A stretch of 32,593 bases of DNA from Phoenicibacter sp963592435 (lineage in GTDB: Bacteria; Actinomycetota; Coriobacteriia; Coriobacteriales; Eggerthellaceae). The translations under genes and the position numbers were made by a program. Positions within the stretch are counted from its first letter, which is position 1, and each line of letters begins with the position of its first letter. The stretch is from assembly GCA_963592435.1 (NCBI GenBank), contig CAVAWT010000017.1, positions 1 through 32,593 of the forward strand, given 5' to 3'. Positions 8,251-15,691 of this stretch are shown piece after piece. A model generated the notes under the pieces. It did not search any database and was not told the origin of the DNA. It worked only from the letters and a program-made list of their open reading frames with translations.

Positions 8251-8444
8251 GCATATAATCGCCTGCGGCTGGGCGTTTATATATACCGAGGGCATGAAAG
8301 TTGAATTTCTGAAACTCAAATTGTGCCTTCAAGGCTTGCAAATGAGAGCGTTCTCATTCCAAACGCAATTGTTTAGAGCCGGGTCTGCGTGGAATCCGCG
8401 GATGAAGGAATTTTCACATATTGGAATTTAAACCGAAAGGAAGT
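8251..8444 (+). promoter_or_regulatory. Structured intergenic leader before rpmJ
   Basis: A 200-base non-coding stretch in an otherwise tightly packed operon. A TATAAT lies at 8254-8259 without a clear -35. Several local hairpins follow: an interrupted TTGAATTT/AAACTCAA stem near 8301-8320, GCCTT-C-AAGGC near 8325-8335, and a perfect AATGAGA/TCTCATT stem at 8341-8358. It may be the mRNA leader of the rpmJ-rplQ genes and a place for ribosomal-protein autoregulation, but I recognise no named leader family. Confidence 0.4.
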
Positions 8445-8450
8445 ATGAAA

Positions 8451-8564
8451 ATGAAGGTTCGTCCTTCGGTCAAGAAGATGTGCGAAAAATGCAAAATTAT
8501 CAGACGCCATGGCAAAGTTTTCGTGATTTGCGAAAACCCACGCCACAAACAGCGTCAAGGATAA
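8451..8564 (+). CDS. rpmJ: 50S ribosomal protein bL36
   Basis: A 37-residue protein with the full bL36 pattern (MKVRPSVKKMCEKC, then CENPRHKQRQG). The zinc ligands are visible as C-x2-C near residues 11-14, then C27 and H32, so this is the zinc-binding form. I prefer ATG 8451 over ATG 8445 because it gives the family's usual length and better spacing (9 bases) from AAGGA at 8437-8441. Its stop codon overlaps the ribosome site of rpsM, indicating tight translational coupling. Confidence 0.95.
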   Translation: MKVRPSVKKMCEKCKIIRRHGKVFVICENPRHKQRQG

Positions 8565-8574
8565 GGAGGAAAAC

Positions 8575-8940
8575 ATGGCTGTACGTCTTATGGGTGTTGA
8601 CCTCCCTGCTAACAAACGCATCGAAATTGGCTTGACCTCAATTTATGGCATTGGTCTTTCGCAATCGCAAAAGGCTCTTGCTACATGTGGTGTGAATCCA
8701 GACACAAGAGTTAAAGATCTCTCAGAAGAGGATCTCTCAAAGCTTCGTGATCACATCCAAGCAAATTTGAAAGTTGAAGGTGATTTGCATCGTGACGTTT
8801 CTCAAAATGTTAAACGCCTGATGGAAATCGGTTGCTATCGCGGTCTTCGTCACCGCAAAGGTTTGCCTGTTCGTGGACAGCGCACACACACAAATGCGCG
8901 CACAAGAAAAGGTCCACGCAAGCAAATCGGAAAGAAATAG
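8575..8940 (+). CDS. rpsM: 30S ribosomal protein uS13
   Basis: A 121-residue uS13, which binds the head of 16S rRNA and contacts tRNA and uL5. The family is clear from MAVRLMGVDLPANKRIEIGL at the start, YGIGLSQSQKAL (helix-two-turn-helix region), GLRHRKGLPVRGQRTHTNAR and a basic tail ending KGPRKQIGKK. The length is usual. A strong AAGGAGGA at 8563-8570 sits 4 bases before the ATG and overlaps the rpmJ stop. It is followed by rpsK after 12 bases. Confidence 0.98.
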   Translation: MAVRLMGVDLPANKRIEIGLTSIYGIGLSQSQKALATCGVNPDTRVKDLSEEDLSKLRDHIQANLKVEGDLHRDVSQNVKRLMEIGCYRGLRHRKGLPVRGQRTHTNARTRKGPRKQIGKK

Positions 8941-8952
8941 AGGTGATGTGAC

Positions 8953-9348
8953 ATGGCAACAAAGACAACTCAAACGCGCGTCAAGCGCTCTGAGCGTAAA
9001 AACATTGCTGTGGGACAAGCTCACATCAAGTCAACGTTCAACAACACAATCATATCAATATCAGACCCTCAAGGGAACGTCATTGCGTGGCAATCAGCAG
9101 GCACTGTTGGATTTAAGGGTTCTCGTAAATCCACTCCATTTGCAGCACAGATGGCTAGTGAAGCAGTTGCAAAAATTGCTCAAGAACACGGTCTTCAAAA
9201 AGTTGCAGTCTTTGTTAAAGGACCTGGTTCTGGCAAAGAAACTGCAATCCGCACACTTTCAGCTGCGGGTTTGGAAGTCATGAGCATTCAAGATTGCACT
9301 CCTCAACCTCACAATGGTTGCAGGCCTCGCAAACGTCGTCGTCCTTAA
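8953..9348 (+). CDS. rpsK: 30S ribosomal protein uS11
   Basis: A 131-residue uS11, part of the 30S platform near the mRNA exit. The typical core is seen (HIKSTFNNTIISISDPQGN, GFKGSRKSTPFAAQMASE, VFVKGPGSGKETAIRTL) and the end CTPQPHNGCRPRKRRRP. The start ATG 8953 follows an AGGTGATG site that lies right after the rpsM stop. Length and order are conventional; no oddities are seen. Confidence 0.98.
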   Translation: MATKTTQTRVKRSERKNIAVGQAHIKSTFNNTIISISDPQGNVIAWQSAGTVGFKGSRKSTPFAAQMASEAVAKIAQEHGLQKVAVFVKGPGSGKETAIRTLSAAGLEVMSIQDCTPQPHNGCRPRKRRRP

Positions 9349-9368
9349 AAGTTAGGAAGGTAAATTAA

Positions 9369-9995
9369 ATGGCTAGATACACAGGAGCCGACTGCAGAAT
9401 TTGCCGCAGAGAGGGTTGCAAACTGTTCCTCAAAGGCGACCGTTGCTATTCTGAGAAATGTGCGATGGAGCGTCGCGCCTATGCACCAGGTGATGCTGGC
9501 AAGAGGCGTGCAAAGGAAAGCGAATATCTGCTGCAGTTGCGCGAAAAACAGAAGACCAAGAGGATGTATGGTCTTTTGGAGAAGCAATTTCATCATTATT
9601 ATGAGATGGCAAACCGTGCACAGGGTGTCACGGGTGAAAACTTGCTCTCGTTGCTCGAGACTCGTCTTGACAATGTTATTTATCGTTTCGGTTTTGCAAA
9701 GAGCAGAGCAGAAGCTCGTCAGCAAGTGCGCCACGGTCACATCCATGTTAACGGAAAACGCGTTGACATTCCATCATTCCGCGTTCGCCCAGGCGATTTG
9801 GTTGCAATTGCACCAAAGGCTCGCGACATGCTTGTCATCAAAAGTGCTCTCATCTCAAACGAGAGATCAAGCGTTCCTGCTTGGCTCGAAGTTGACATTG
9901 AGAAGTTGCAGGGAAGTGTTTTGTCACTCCCAACGCGCGATCAAATTGATTGCGATGTGAATGAGCAGCTCATCGTCGAGCTCTACTCGAAATAA
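9369..9995 (+). CDS. rpsD: 30S ribosomal protein uS4 (zinc-binding form)
   Basis: A 208-residue uS4, a primary 16S rRNA binder that also acts as an operon regulator in many bacteria. The N-terminus carries the four zinc ligands C9, C12, C26 and C31, so it is the C-plus paralogue. The S4 RNA-binding fold is visible at about 95-155 (RLDNVIYRFGFAKSRAEARQ, HGHIHVNGKRVDIPSFRVRPGD). ATG 9369 has a TAGGAAGG site 9 bases before it. The gene lies between rpsK and rpoA in the usual order. As in other bacteria, uS4 could regulate this group through the leader before rpmJ, which is inference. Confidence 0.98.
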   Translation: MARYTGADCRICRREGCKLFLKGDRCYSEKCAMERRAYAPGDAGKRRAKESEYLLQLREKQKTKRMYGLLEKQFHHYYEMANRAQGVTGENLLSLLETRLDNVIYRFGFAKSRAEARQQVRHGHIHVNGKRVDIPSFRVRPGDLVAIAPKARDMLVIKSALISNERSSVPAWLEVDIEKLQGSVLSLPTRDQIDCDVNEQLIVELYSK

Positions 9996-10040
9996 TTGAC
10001 ACACGACATTAATGCTAAAAAAAGGAGGCATCGATAAATA

Positions 10041-11003
10041 ATGACAGAGTTCATGAGGCCTACTGTAACAACTGAAGAAATTAACGACTGCATGGCACGT
10101 TTTGTCGTGGAGCCACTTGAGCGTGGTTATGCTCGCACTCTTGGCAATTCAATGCGTCGTGTGCTTTTGTCTTCTTTGGAAGGCGCAAAGGCAACGTCAA
10201 TTCGTATTGAGGGAGTGGCACATGAGTTTTCATGCGCTGAAGGCGTGATTGAAGATGTCACAGACATCGTTCTCAACGTCAAAGGGCTTGTTTTTAAAGC
10301 AAACACAGACGATGTTCAAGAGGCAACTGCACGAGTTTGCGTCGAAGGGCCAGCAACTGTCACTGGTGCTGATTTGCAGGTTCCAAGCGAGTTTGAGCTT
10401 GTCAACCCCGAGCATGTCATAGCAACAGTTTCAGAAGGCGGAACTTTTGACGCTGAGATAAACATTGGAGTTGGTCGCGGAAACGTTTATGCGAAAGAGA
10501 ATCAAAATCCAAAGGACCCAATCGGTGTCATCGCGATTGATTCAATCTATTCGCCAGTGAAACGCTGCACGCTTCATGACGACAAAACTCGTGTTGGTCA
10601 GTCAAACGACTATGACAAACTGACGCTTGAGGTCGAAACGAACGGATCAATTGCCCCACTCGATGCAATCAAGGAAGCTGCAAACATTGTTATGCAATAT
10701 ATGCAAGCATTCTTGGAGTTTGGGTGCGAAGGCGAAGAGATCGAAGAAATGCCGACAATTTTCGAGCCAGAGAGCGAGCCTGAGAGCGAAGAACTCAATC
10801 GCTCAATTGACGATCTCGACTTGACAGTTCGTTCATATAACTGCTTGAAGCGCGAAGGTGTGGAAACAATCAGAGATCTTGTGAAGCTCTCTGAGACAGA
10901 TCTAACAAACATTCGCAACTTCGGCGTTAAATCAATTGAAGAAATTAAAGATGTTTTGGCAGAGTTTGGCTTGAGCCTGCGTGCCAACAACAACATGCTC
11001 TAA
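10041..11003 (+). CDS. rpoA: DNA-directed RNA polymerase subunit alpha
   Basis: A 320-residue alpha subunit. The N-terminal dimerisation and assembly domain spans about 1-230 (FVVEPLERGYARTLGNSMRR, RVLLSSLEGAKATSIRIEGV). An acidic linker (EPESEPESEELNRS) leads to the C-terminal domain at about 255-310 (LDLTVRSYNCLKREGVETI, LTNIRNFGVKSIEEIKDVL), which contacts UP elements and activators. The start ATG 10041 follows a strong AAGGAGG about 11 bases upstream. Order rpsD-rpoA-rplQ is conserved. The length is normal and the linker is unusually glutamate-rich. Confidence 0.98.
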   Translation: MTEFMRPTVTTEEINDCMARFVVEPLERGYARTLGNSMRRVLLSSLEGAKATSIRIEGVAHEFSCAEGVIEDVTDIVLNVKGLVFKANTDDVQEATARVCVEGPATVTGADLQVPSEFELVNPEHVIATVSEGGTFDAEINIGVGRGNVYAKENQNPKDPIGVIAIDSIYSPVKRCTLHDDKTRVGQSNDYDKLTLEVETNGSIAPLDAIKEAANIVMQYMQAFLEFGCEGEEIEEMPTIFEPESEPESEELNRSIDDLDLTVRSYNCLKREGVETIRDLVKLSETDLTNIRNFGVKSIEEIKDVLAEFGLSLRANNNML

Positions 11004-11031
11004 AAATTAGAGAGTAATTAGGAGAAAACAC

Positions 11032-11601
11032 ATGAGACACAATTACAAAGGTCGCAAGCTTGGCACCGACTACAGCCACACAAAGGCTATGAAAAGAAGC
11101 CTCGTTTCTGCTTTGTTTTTGAATGACCGCATCAAGACGATCGAATCTCGCGCAAAGGAGATCCGCGGAGATGTTGACAAAATCATCACGTGGGCAAAAC
11201 GTGGCGATCTTCATTCTCGTCGTCTTGCAATTGCAGCCCTTGGCAACGACTCGGAACTCGTTCGCGAGATCTTCGACAAAGTTGCACAAGGCATGTTCGC
11301 CGATCGCAACGGTGGCTACACTCGCATTGTGAAGCTTGGGCCTCGCAAGGGCGACAACGCACCGATGGTCATCATGGAGCTCATCACTGAAGCACTTCCT
11401 GCTAAGAAAAAGAAGGCAGAGCCTGCAAAAGCAAAGGCAAAGAAGGTTGAGCCTGCAAAAGCAGATGAGAAAAAAGAGGAAGTGAAGAAGGAAGAGGCTC
11501 CAAAAGAAGAACCTAAAGCAGAAGAAAAGGTTGAAGAAGCAAAACCTGCCGAAGAGCCAAAGGCTGAAGAGGTTAAAGAAGAAGCAAAAACTGAAGAATA
11601 G
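11032..11601 (+). CDS. rplQ: 50S ribosomal protein bL17 with long charged C-terminal tail
   Basis: The first 115-120 residues are a normal bL17 (MRHNYKGRKLGTDYSHTKAM, then LFLNDRIKTIESRAKEIRG, and GGYTRIVKLGPRKGDNAPM). Residues about 121-189 form an extension of nothing but A, K, E, P and V with a few others, in repeats of the EEPKAEE type. bL17 extensions are known in actinobacteria; this one is low-complexity and first basic, then acidic. The ATG at 11032 has a TTAGGAG site. The stop TAG at 11599-11601 abuts the TTG proposed for ecfT, with no spacing, suggesting coupled translation. Confidence 0.97.
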   Translation: MRHNYKGRKLGTDYSHTKAMKRSLVSALFLNDRIKTIESRAKEIRGDVDKIITWAKRGDLHSRRLAIAALGNDSELVREIFDKVAQGMFADRNGGYTRIVKLGPRKGDNAPMVIMELITEALPAKKKKAEPAKAKAKKVEPAKADEKKEEVKKEEAPKEEPKAEEKVEEAKPAEEPKAEEVKEEAKTEE

Positions 11602-12399
11602 TTGAGCGACTTTAACACATTCTTTCAAACAAGCAAGAGCGCACGTCAAGTTGATGTGCGCTCTAAAATTTTCATTTTGCTCACATTTTCTGTGGCAATT
11701 TTTTTTGTCGACTTAAGGGGACTGTCCCTTCTTTTCGTTTTATTGATCGCGCTAGTTGTGGTTGATAGGTTTGTTGAATTCAAGGACCGTCACCAAGAGT
11801 TTTTAGGTGTCATAAAAGCAGTGCTAAAGGTTGCAGTCCCACTTTACGTTATCTGCATAATCTCGTTTCTGGCAAATGCAATCCAAATTACTGGGGACGG
11901 TCCTTGCATCACGGAGGCAAGCGCCCTGCGTGGGGCTTTCTATTGTGCAAGAATTCTGCTTTTAGGGTGGTCGAGCCTTTACGTTGCAAACACAGTGTCG
12001 CTAATCGAGTTTTCAAGCGTTTTCAAGTGGATGTTTTGGCCACTCCGAAAATTGAAAGTTCCAGTTCAAGATGCATCTCTAGCAGTTTCAATCGCACTTC
12101 GTTTTATTCCTGAAATTTTTATCGAGTTCCAATGCATTCGTGAGGCGCAGTGGTGCAGAGGAGCGAAAATGACAAGCGGTGGTCTAGTGACAAGAACTCG
12201 AGCGCATGCTGGTTGTTTTGTTCCGTTAATTGTGAGGTGCATGGCAAATGTCGAGGATCTGAGCGAAGCGCTGACAGCAAGATGCTGGGGAATCTATGAA
12301 ACATCTCCAAAAGATGAGCTAGACAAAATTCCTGTTTCACAAATTTTATTCTTAATAATTGTTTCCTTTTTGCTTCTAGCCATCGTTGCTTTGGTATAA
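11602..12399 (+). CDS. ecfT: ECF transporter transmembrane component EcfT
   Basis: A 265-residue polytopic protein of the EcfT/CbiQ family, which couples an ATPase pair to substrate-binding S components for vitamin or metal uptake. Hydrophobic segments lie near 24-55, 71-95, 105-135 and 245-263. The cytoplasmic coupling helices are recognisable by the motifs EAQWCRGAKM and EALTARCWGIY, variants of the family's Ala-Arg-Gly signatures. The start is TTG 11602, directly after the rplQ stop, with GAAG a few bases upstream. The usual neighbouring ecfA ATPase genes and truA are absent here; only ecfT remains beside rplQ. The last codons overlap the -10 box of the SRP RNA promoter. GGGGAC-type palindromes occur within the gene near 11715 and 11893. 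Confidence 0.88.
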   Translation: MSDFNTFFQTSKSARQVDVRSKIFILLTFSVAIFFVDLRGLSLLFVLLIALVVVDRFVEFKDRHQEFLGVIKAVLKVAVPLYVICIISFLANAIQITGDGPCITEASALRGAFYCARILLLGWSSLYVANTVSLIEFSSVFKWMFWPLRKLKVPVQDASLAVSIALRFIPEIFIEFQCIREAQWCRGAKMTSGGLVTRTRAHAGCFVPLIVRCMANVEDLSEALTARCWGIYETSPKDELDKIPVSQILFLIIVSFLLLAIVALV

Positions 12400-12400
12400 T
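12392..12400 (+). promoter_or_regulatory. Extended -10 promoter of the SRP RNA, overlapping the ecfT stop
   Basis: TGGTATAAT at 12392-12400 is a consensus extended -10. The TATAAT contains the ecfT stop codon TAA (12397-12399). The SRP RNA 5' end is expected about 7-8 bases downstream, which agrees with the base-paired start at 12408. A TTGCTT at 12370-12375 is a possible weak -35 with 19-base spacing. Confidence 0.7.
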
Positions 12401-12407
12401 AAAGAAC

Positions 12408-12514
12408 GTGCCTCACATGAGGGCAAGGCGGCGACATGTTTCGAACCTGGTCAGGTCTTGACGGAAGCAGCCATAAGGAACCGCTGATGTGCGCTTTGTT
12501 CTCATGTGGGGCAC
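12408..12514 (+). ncRNA. ffs: Signal recognition particle RNA (small, 4.5S-like)
   Basis: The RNA is the scaffold of SRP and binds Ffh to target nascent membrane proteins. The conserved apical domain is seen as GGTCAGG at 12449-12455 and GGAAGCAGCC at 12463-12472. The ends pair: 14 bases at 12408-12421 with 12501-12514, one G-U. Length is about 107 bases, so it lacks the Alu domain of the larger Bacillus-type RNA. It lies between ecfT and the DedA gene and has its own promoter. Confidence 0.95.
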
Positions 12515-12553
12515 ACGTTTGATTATTATCAATAATGCGTAAAAGGGAATTCA

Positions 12554-13228
12554 GTGGGCGTAATCGATTTTTTTGTTAACCTGTTAAAAGACCCGCGTGG
12601 CTTCATTGCGGCTTGGATTGTCACTCTCGGACCTGTTATGGTCTACACTCCTTTGTTTTTGATTGTTTTTATCGAGACAGGGGTTGTGTTTTTTCCTTTT
12701 TTGCCAGGAGATTCACTCCTTTTCGCAGCTGGCGTTTTCTCAGCTGATGGCGGTGGTCTAAACATCTTTGCAACACTCTTCGTTTTCTATGCTGCAGCAA
12801 TTCTTGGCAACACTTCAAACTATTGGATAGCACGCTTTTTGGGTCAGAGAATTATTGACTCAGGCAAAGTTAAATCCTTGACTCCAGAGCGCATGGCGAA
12901 GCTTGATCACTTCTTTGAAAAATATGGTGGACTCACAATTGTTATAACACGTTTCATGCCTTTCTTTAGGACATTTGCACCGTTCATTGCGGGCACAGGT
13001 CACATGAATTTTGGAAAATTCACACTCTTCAATGCGATAGGCGGAATCTCGTGGGTTTCTCTTTTCGTTCTCGTCGGCTATTTCTTCGGTGGAGTTGAAT
13101 TTGTTCAAAAACATTTTGAGTTTATAATAATCGGCATCGTCGCTGTGTCTGTTGCACCTGCCGTCATCGGTGCAATTTCGGGTGCGATGAAATCGCGTAA
13201 AAACAAGAAAAACAAAGAGTTGGCGTAA
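12554..13228 (+). CDS. DedA-family membrane protein
   Basis: A 224-residue polytopic protein of the DedA/SNARE-associated (VTT) family. Members help translocate lipids such as undecaprenyl phosphate or phosphatidylethanolamine across the membrane. Signature parts are visible: ETGVVFFPFLPGDSLLFAAG near residues 37-56 and ITRFMPFFRTFAPFIAG near 132-148 with the conserved arginines, then a hydrophobic stretch (ISWVSLFVLVGYFFGG). The C-terminus is basic (KSRKNKKNKELA) and probably cytoplasmic. The start is GTG 12554 with AAAAGGGAA upstream. dnaX follows after 3 bases. The exact lipid substrate cannot be told from sequence. Confidence 0.92.
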   Translation: MGVIDFFVNLLKDPRGFIAAWIVTLGPVMVYTPLFLIVFIETGVVFFPFLPGDSLLFAAGVFSADGGGLNIFATLFVFYAAAILGNTSNYWIARFLGQRIIDSGKVKSLTPERMAKLDHFFEKYGGLTIVITRFMPFFRTFAPFIAGTGHMNFGKFTLFNAIGGISWVSLFVLVGYFFGGVEFVQKHFEFIIIGIVAVSVAPAVIGAISGAMKSRKNKKNKELA

Positions 13229-13231
13229 AGC

Positions 13232-15340
13232 GTGTCAGAATCTCTTTATAGGAAATATCGCCCACAAGTCTTTGGAGATGTTGTTGGTCAAGACCACATA
13301 ATTAAAACGCTTCAAAACTCAATTTCTGCGAACAAAGTTTCGCATGCCTACCTTTTCTGTGGACCTCGCGGTACAGGCAAAACAACGACTGCCCGCATCT
13401 TGGCAAAGGCGCTCCTTTGTGAAAAAGGTCCGACAGTTGAGCCAGATGGCACATGTGAAGACTGTCAGATGATTGCAAAGTCGGTGCACCCCGACGTGTC
13501 AGAGCTCGACGCTGCAAGCAGAACTGGTGTTGAAAACGTTCGAGACGAAATCATTTCGCGAGTCGGATATGCCCCTGTGCGAGGGCAATATAAAGTATAT
13601 GTAATCGACGAAGTTCACATGCTTTCAAACGCTGCATTCAATGCGCTTTTGAAAACGCTCGAGGAACCACCAGCTCACATAGTTTTTGTCCTTTGCACAA
13701 CAGACCCACAAAAAGTTCCTGAAACAATTCGATCGCGCTGTCAGCGTTTCGATTTTCGCGCTATAAACACTGAAGAGCTAACGGGCAGGCTTGGTGCTGT
13801 TTGTGAAATGGAAAATGTCTCATTTGAGGGTGAAGCCCTCGAGTTGATAGCTCAGCGATCTAACGGTGGACTTCGAGATGCCCTGACAGCTCTTGAGCAA
13901 ACGATTGCTTTTGGAGATAATCATGTGAGCTTGTCAGTTGCTCAAGACATGTTTGGAAAAACTGATGTCAACGACTTAAATGATTTAGTTAAATCGGTTG
14001 CTGAGAAAAATATTAATAAATGTTTAGAATTTATCGAAGCAAAAGTTAACGACGGTGTTGACTTTGCCCAGTTTGTAGACGATTTTGCGCAACGTATGCG
14101 TGACGTTTATGTCATGAGGCTCACCAATTGTGACATCTCAGTGTCGGAGAGCAAAGCAAATGTTGAACTAATAAAAGAAGAAGCGAAGCTGTTCGATGAG
14201 GCGCAATTAAGTTACACCTTGTCACTTATGCATGACTTGAGCGTTGATTTGAAGACGGCGAGCAATCAGCGACTTGCGTTTGAACTTGGAATTTTTAAGA
14301 TGCTTGAACCTCATTCATCGATGACTTTTGAAGCAATTGACGCAAGACTGTCCGCCTTGGAGAGCGGATCCCAAGTGATAGCGTCTGCTAATCAAGGTTT
14401 TAGTGATCAGGTTTTAGGTTTTAGTAACGGCTCCCGATTGGAAACCTCCACTAATCCTTCAATCGGAAATCAGAAAGTAGATAAAAGTACTGATTTGCAA
14501 GAGGATGCTCCTACTAAAACCTACAACCTAAAACCTAAAACCTCCGATTCATGGACCGTCTCTTCTGCTCCGACTCCACCTACACCATCTTCTACCACTG
14601 AAGAAGAAAACCTAAAGCCTAAAACCTATAACCTAAAACCTAATGCGGAGAGTGTTCCCCCTGCATCTGATCTGACTGACATGCCCGTAGGCAAAATTGA
14701 TTTCCGCTCAATCTGGAAGCGAGCCCTCGATCAACTACGCACTTCTAATCCTGCAATTTTTTCATTGCTTGATTCTGCGCATGGCAGTTTTAATCAGCCT
14801 TCAAAAACTATAACATTAAAGCTTGAGGAAGGACGCACTTTTGCCTACAATAACCTTAGCAAGCCTGCTTCCAAAACAGCAATCATAGCCTCGCTTGAAA
14901 AAGCTGGACTTGCTGGTGCAAAAATCAACGTCGTCATGCTCGAAGGAGAGAATCCTTCAAATCAAGGTTTTAGGGATCAGGTTTTAGGTTTTAGTAACGG
15001 CTCCCAATTGGAAGCGTCTACTAATCCTTCGCGTGGAAATCAGAAAGCAGATAAAAGTACTGATTTGCAAGAGGCTGCTCCTACTACAACCTACAACCTA
15101 AAACCTAAAACCTCGGAGGAAGACGCGTTAAGCACCGCGGACGACGTAAGCACCGACGATGTCACTTCTAAAACCTACAACCTAAAACCTAACACCCATG
15201 AGGGCGAAGAGCTTAACGCAGGACCGATTCCAGAACCAACGCCAGAGTCGCAGGAGACCCTAAAGTCAGAGATAGACGAATTTAACGACATCCTTGCCTC
15301 CACTTTCGGCGAGGGTGCTCATTTCGAAGAGGTAAATTAA
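13232..15340 (+). CDS. dnaX: DNA polymerase III subunit gamma/tau, with in-frame repeat insertions
   Basis: A 702-residue clamp-loader ATPase. The AAA+ core is standard: Walker A GPRGTGKT (residues 44-51), DEVHMLS, sensor region RSRCQRFDFR and GGLRDALTALEQ. The zinc module reads C63, D72, C75, C78: the second of the usual four cysteines is aspartate. Residues about 385-480 and 577-660 are low-complexity linker and hold two copies of a 53-residue repeat (starting at 387 and 577) plus short YNLKP repeats. A folded region between them (about 490-570: VGKIDFRSIWKRALDQLRTS) looks like a tau-type C-terminal domain. The start is GTG 13232, 3 bases after the DedA stop. ybaB and recR follow, the common trio. 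I see no AAAAAAG slippery site of the E. coli type. Confidence 0.95.
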   Translation: MSESLYRKYRPQVFGDVVGQDHIIKTLQNSISANKVSHAYLFCGPRGTGKTTTARILAKALLCEKGPTVEPDGTCEDCQMIAKSVHPDVSELDAASRTGVENVRDEIISRVGYAPVRGQYKVYVIDEVHMLSNAAFNALLKTLEEPPAHIVFVLCTTDPQKVPETIRSRCQRFDFRAINTEELTGRLGAVCEMENVSFEGEALELIAQRSNGGLRDALTALEQTIAFGDNHVSLSVAQDMFGKTDVNDLNDLVKSVAEKNINKCLEFIEAKVNDGVDFAQFVDDFAQRMRDVYVMRLTNCDISVSESKANVELIKEEAKLFDEAQLSYTLSLMHDLSVDLKTASNQRLAFELGIFKMLEPHSSMTFEAIDARLSALESGSQVIASANQGFSDQVLGFSNGSRLETSTNPSIGNQKVDKSTDLQEDAPTKTYNLKPKTSDSWTVSSAPTPPTPSSTTEEENLKPKTYNLKPNAESVPPASDLTDMPVGKIDFRSIWKRALDQLRTSNPAIFSLLDSAHGSFNQPSKTITLKLEEGRTFAYNNLSKPASKTAIIASLEKAGLAGAKINVVMLEGENPSNQGFRDQVLGFSNGSQLEASTNPSRGNQKADKSTDLQEAAPTTTYNLKPKTSEEDALSTADDVSTDDVTSKTYNLKPNTHEGEELNAGPIPEPTPESQETLKSEIDEFNDILASTFGEGAHFEEVN
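14390..14548 (+). repeat. In-frame palindrome-rich insert in dnaX, copy 1
   Basis: This 159-base unit encodes residues 387-439 of DnaX (NQGFSDQVLGFSNGS at the start, TKTYNLKPKTSD at the end). Its ends are inverted: GGTTTTA heptads on the left and CCTAAAA heptads on the right. Inner inverted pairs are CCGATTG with CAATCGG and AAATCAG with CTGATTT. Copy 2 is about 90% identical by eye. It resembles a mobile palindromic element that stayed in frame. Confidence 0.75.
14612..14645 (+). repeat. Short CCTAAAA-type repeat remnant in dnaX
   Basis: A run of CCTAAA(A/G) heptads reads NLKPKTYNLKPN in frame. It matches only the right arm of the 159-base inserts, so it may be a truncated copy. A second remnant with KTYNLKPN is at 15171-15193. 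Confidence 0.55.
14960..15118 (+). repeat. In-frame palindrome-rich insert in dnaX, copy 2
   Basis: This unit has the same 159-base length, frame and inverted ends as copy 1, 570 bases downstream, and encodes residues 577-629 (NQGFRDQVLGFSNGS to TTTYNLKPKTSE). The inner CCGATTG/CAATCGG pair has decayed here while the GGTTTTA arms and the AAATCAG/CTGATTT pair are kept. Confidence 0.75.
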
Positions 15341-15369
15341 AAGAGCTTAATTTAAAGGAGATTTAAAAA

Positions 15370-15684
15370 ATGGATATGCAAAAAATGATGAAGGAAGCGC
15401 AGAAAATGCAGAGAAACGCAGCTCTTGCTCAAGAAAGAGTTGCCGCAATGGAGTTTTCTGCGACTGCTGGTGGAGGAATGGTTGAGGCAACTGTGACAGG
15501 ATCTGGAACATTAAAGTCACTCAAAATTGACGCAGATGCGCTTGATCCAGAAGACGTTGACATTTTGCAGGACACAATTGTGGCAGCAGTAAACGACGCA
15601 CTTGCTGAAGCTGAAGAAAAGGCAAATGAGCAGATGAACGCCGCTGTTGGGAATTTAAATTTAAACATCCCTGGTTTGATGTAG
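15370..15684 (+). CDS. YbaB/EbfC-family nucleoid-associated protein
   Basis: A 104-residue protein with the YbaB pattern: an N-terminal helix rich in M, Q and K (MDMQKMMKEAQKMQRNAA), a beta core (GGMVEATVTGSGTLKSLKID), DPEDVDILQDTIVAAVNDAL and a C-terminal helix. The family forms dimers that bind DNA, with tweezer-like helices. ATG 15370 follows AAAGGAGA by 7-8 bases. It is located between dnaX and recR, the standard position, with recR 7 bases downstream. Length is normal. Confidence 0.95.
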   Translation: MDMQKMMKEAQKMQRNAALAQERVAAMEFSATAGGGMVEATVTGSGTLKSLKIDADALDPEDVDILQDTIVAAVNDALAEAEEKANEQMNAAVGNLNLNIPGLM

Positions 15685-15691
15685 GGAAGCA

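Noticed and set aside
14390..15193. CRISPR array from the repeated CCTAAAA/GGTTTTA units
   Set aside because: Repeats are 7-base heptads in inverted arms, copies are 570 bases apart, spacers are not regular, and the dnaX frame is kept throughout.
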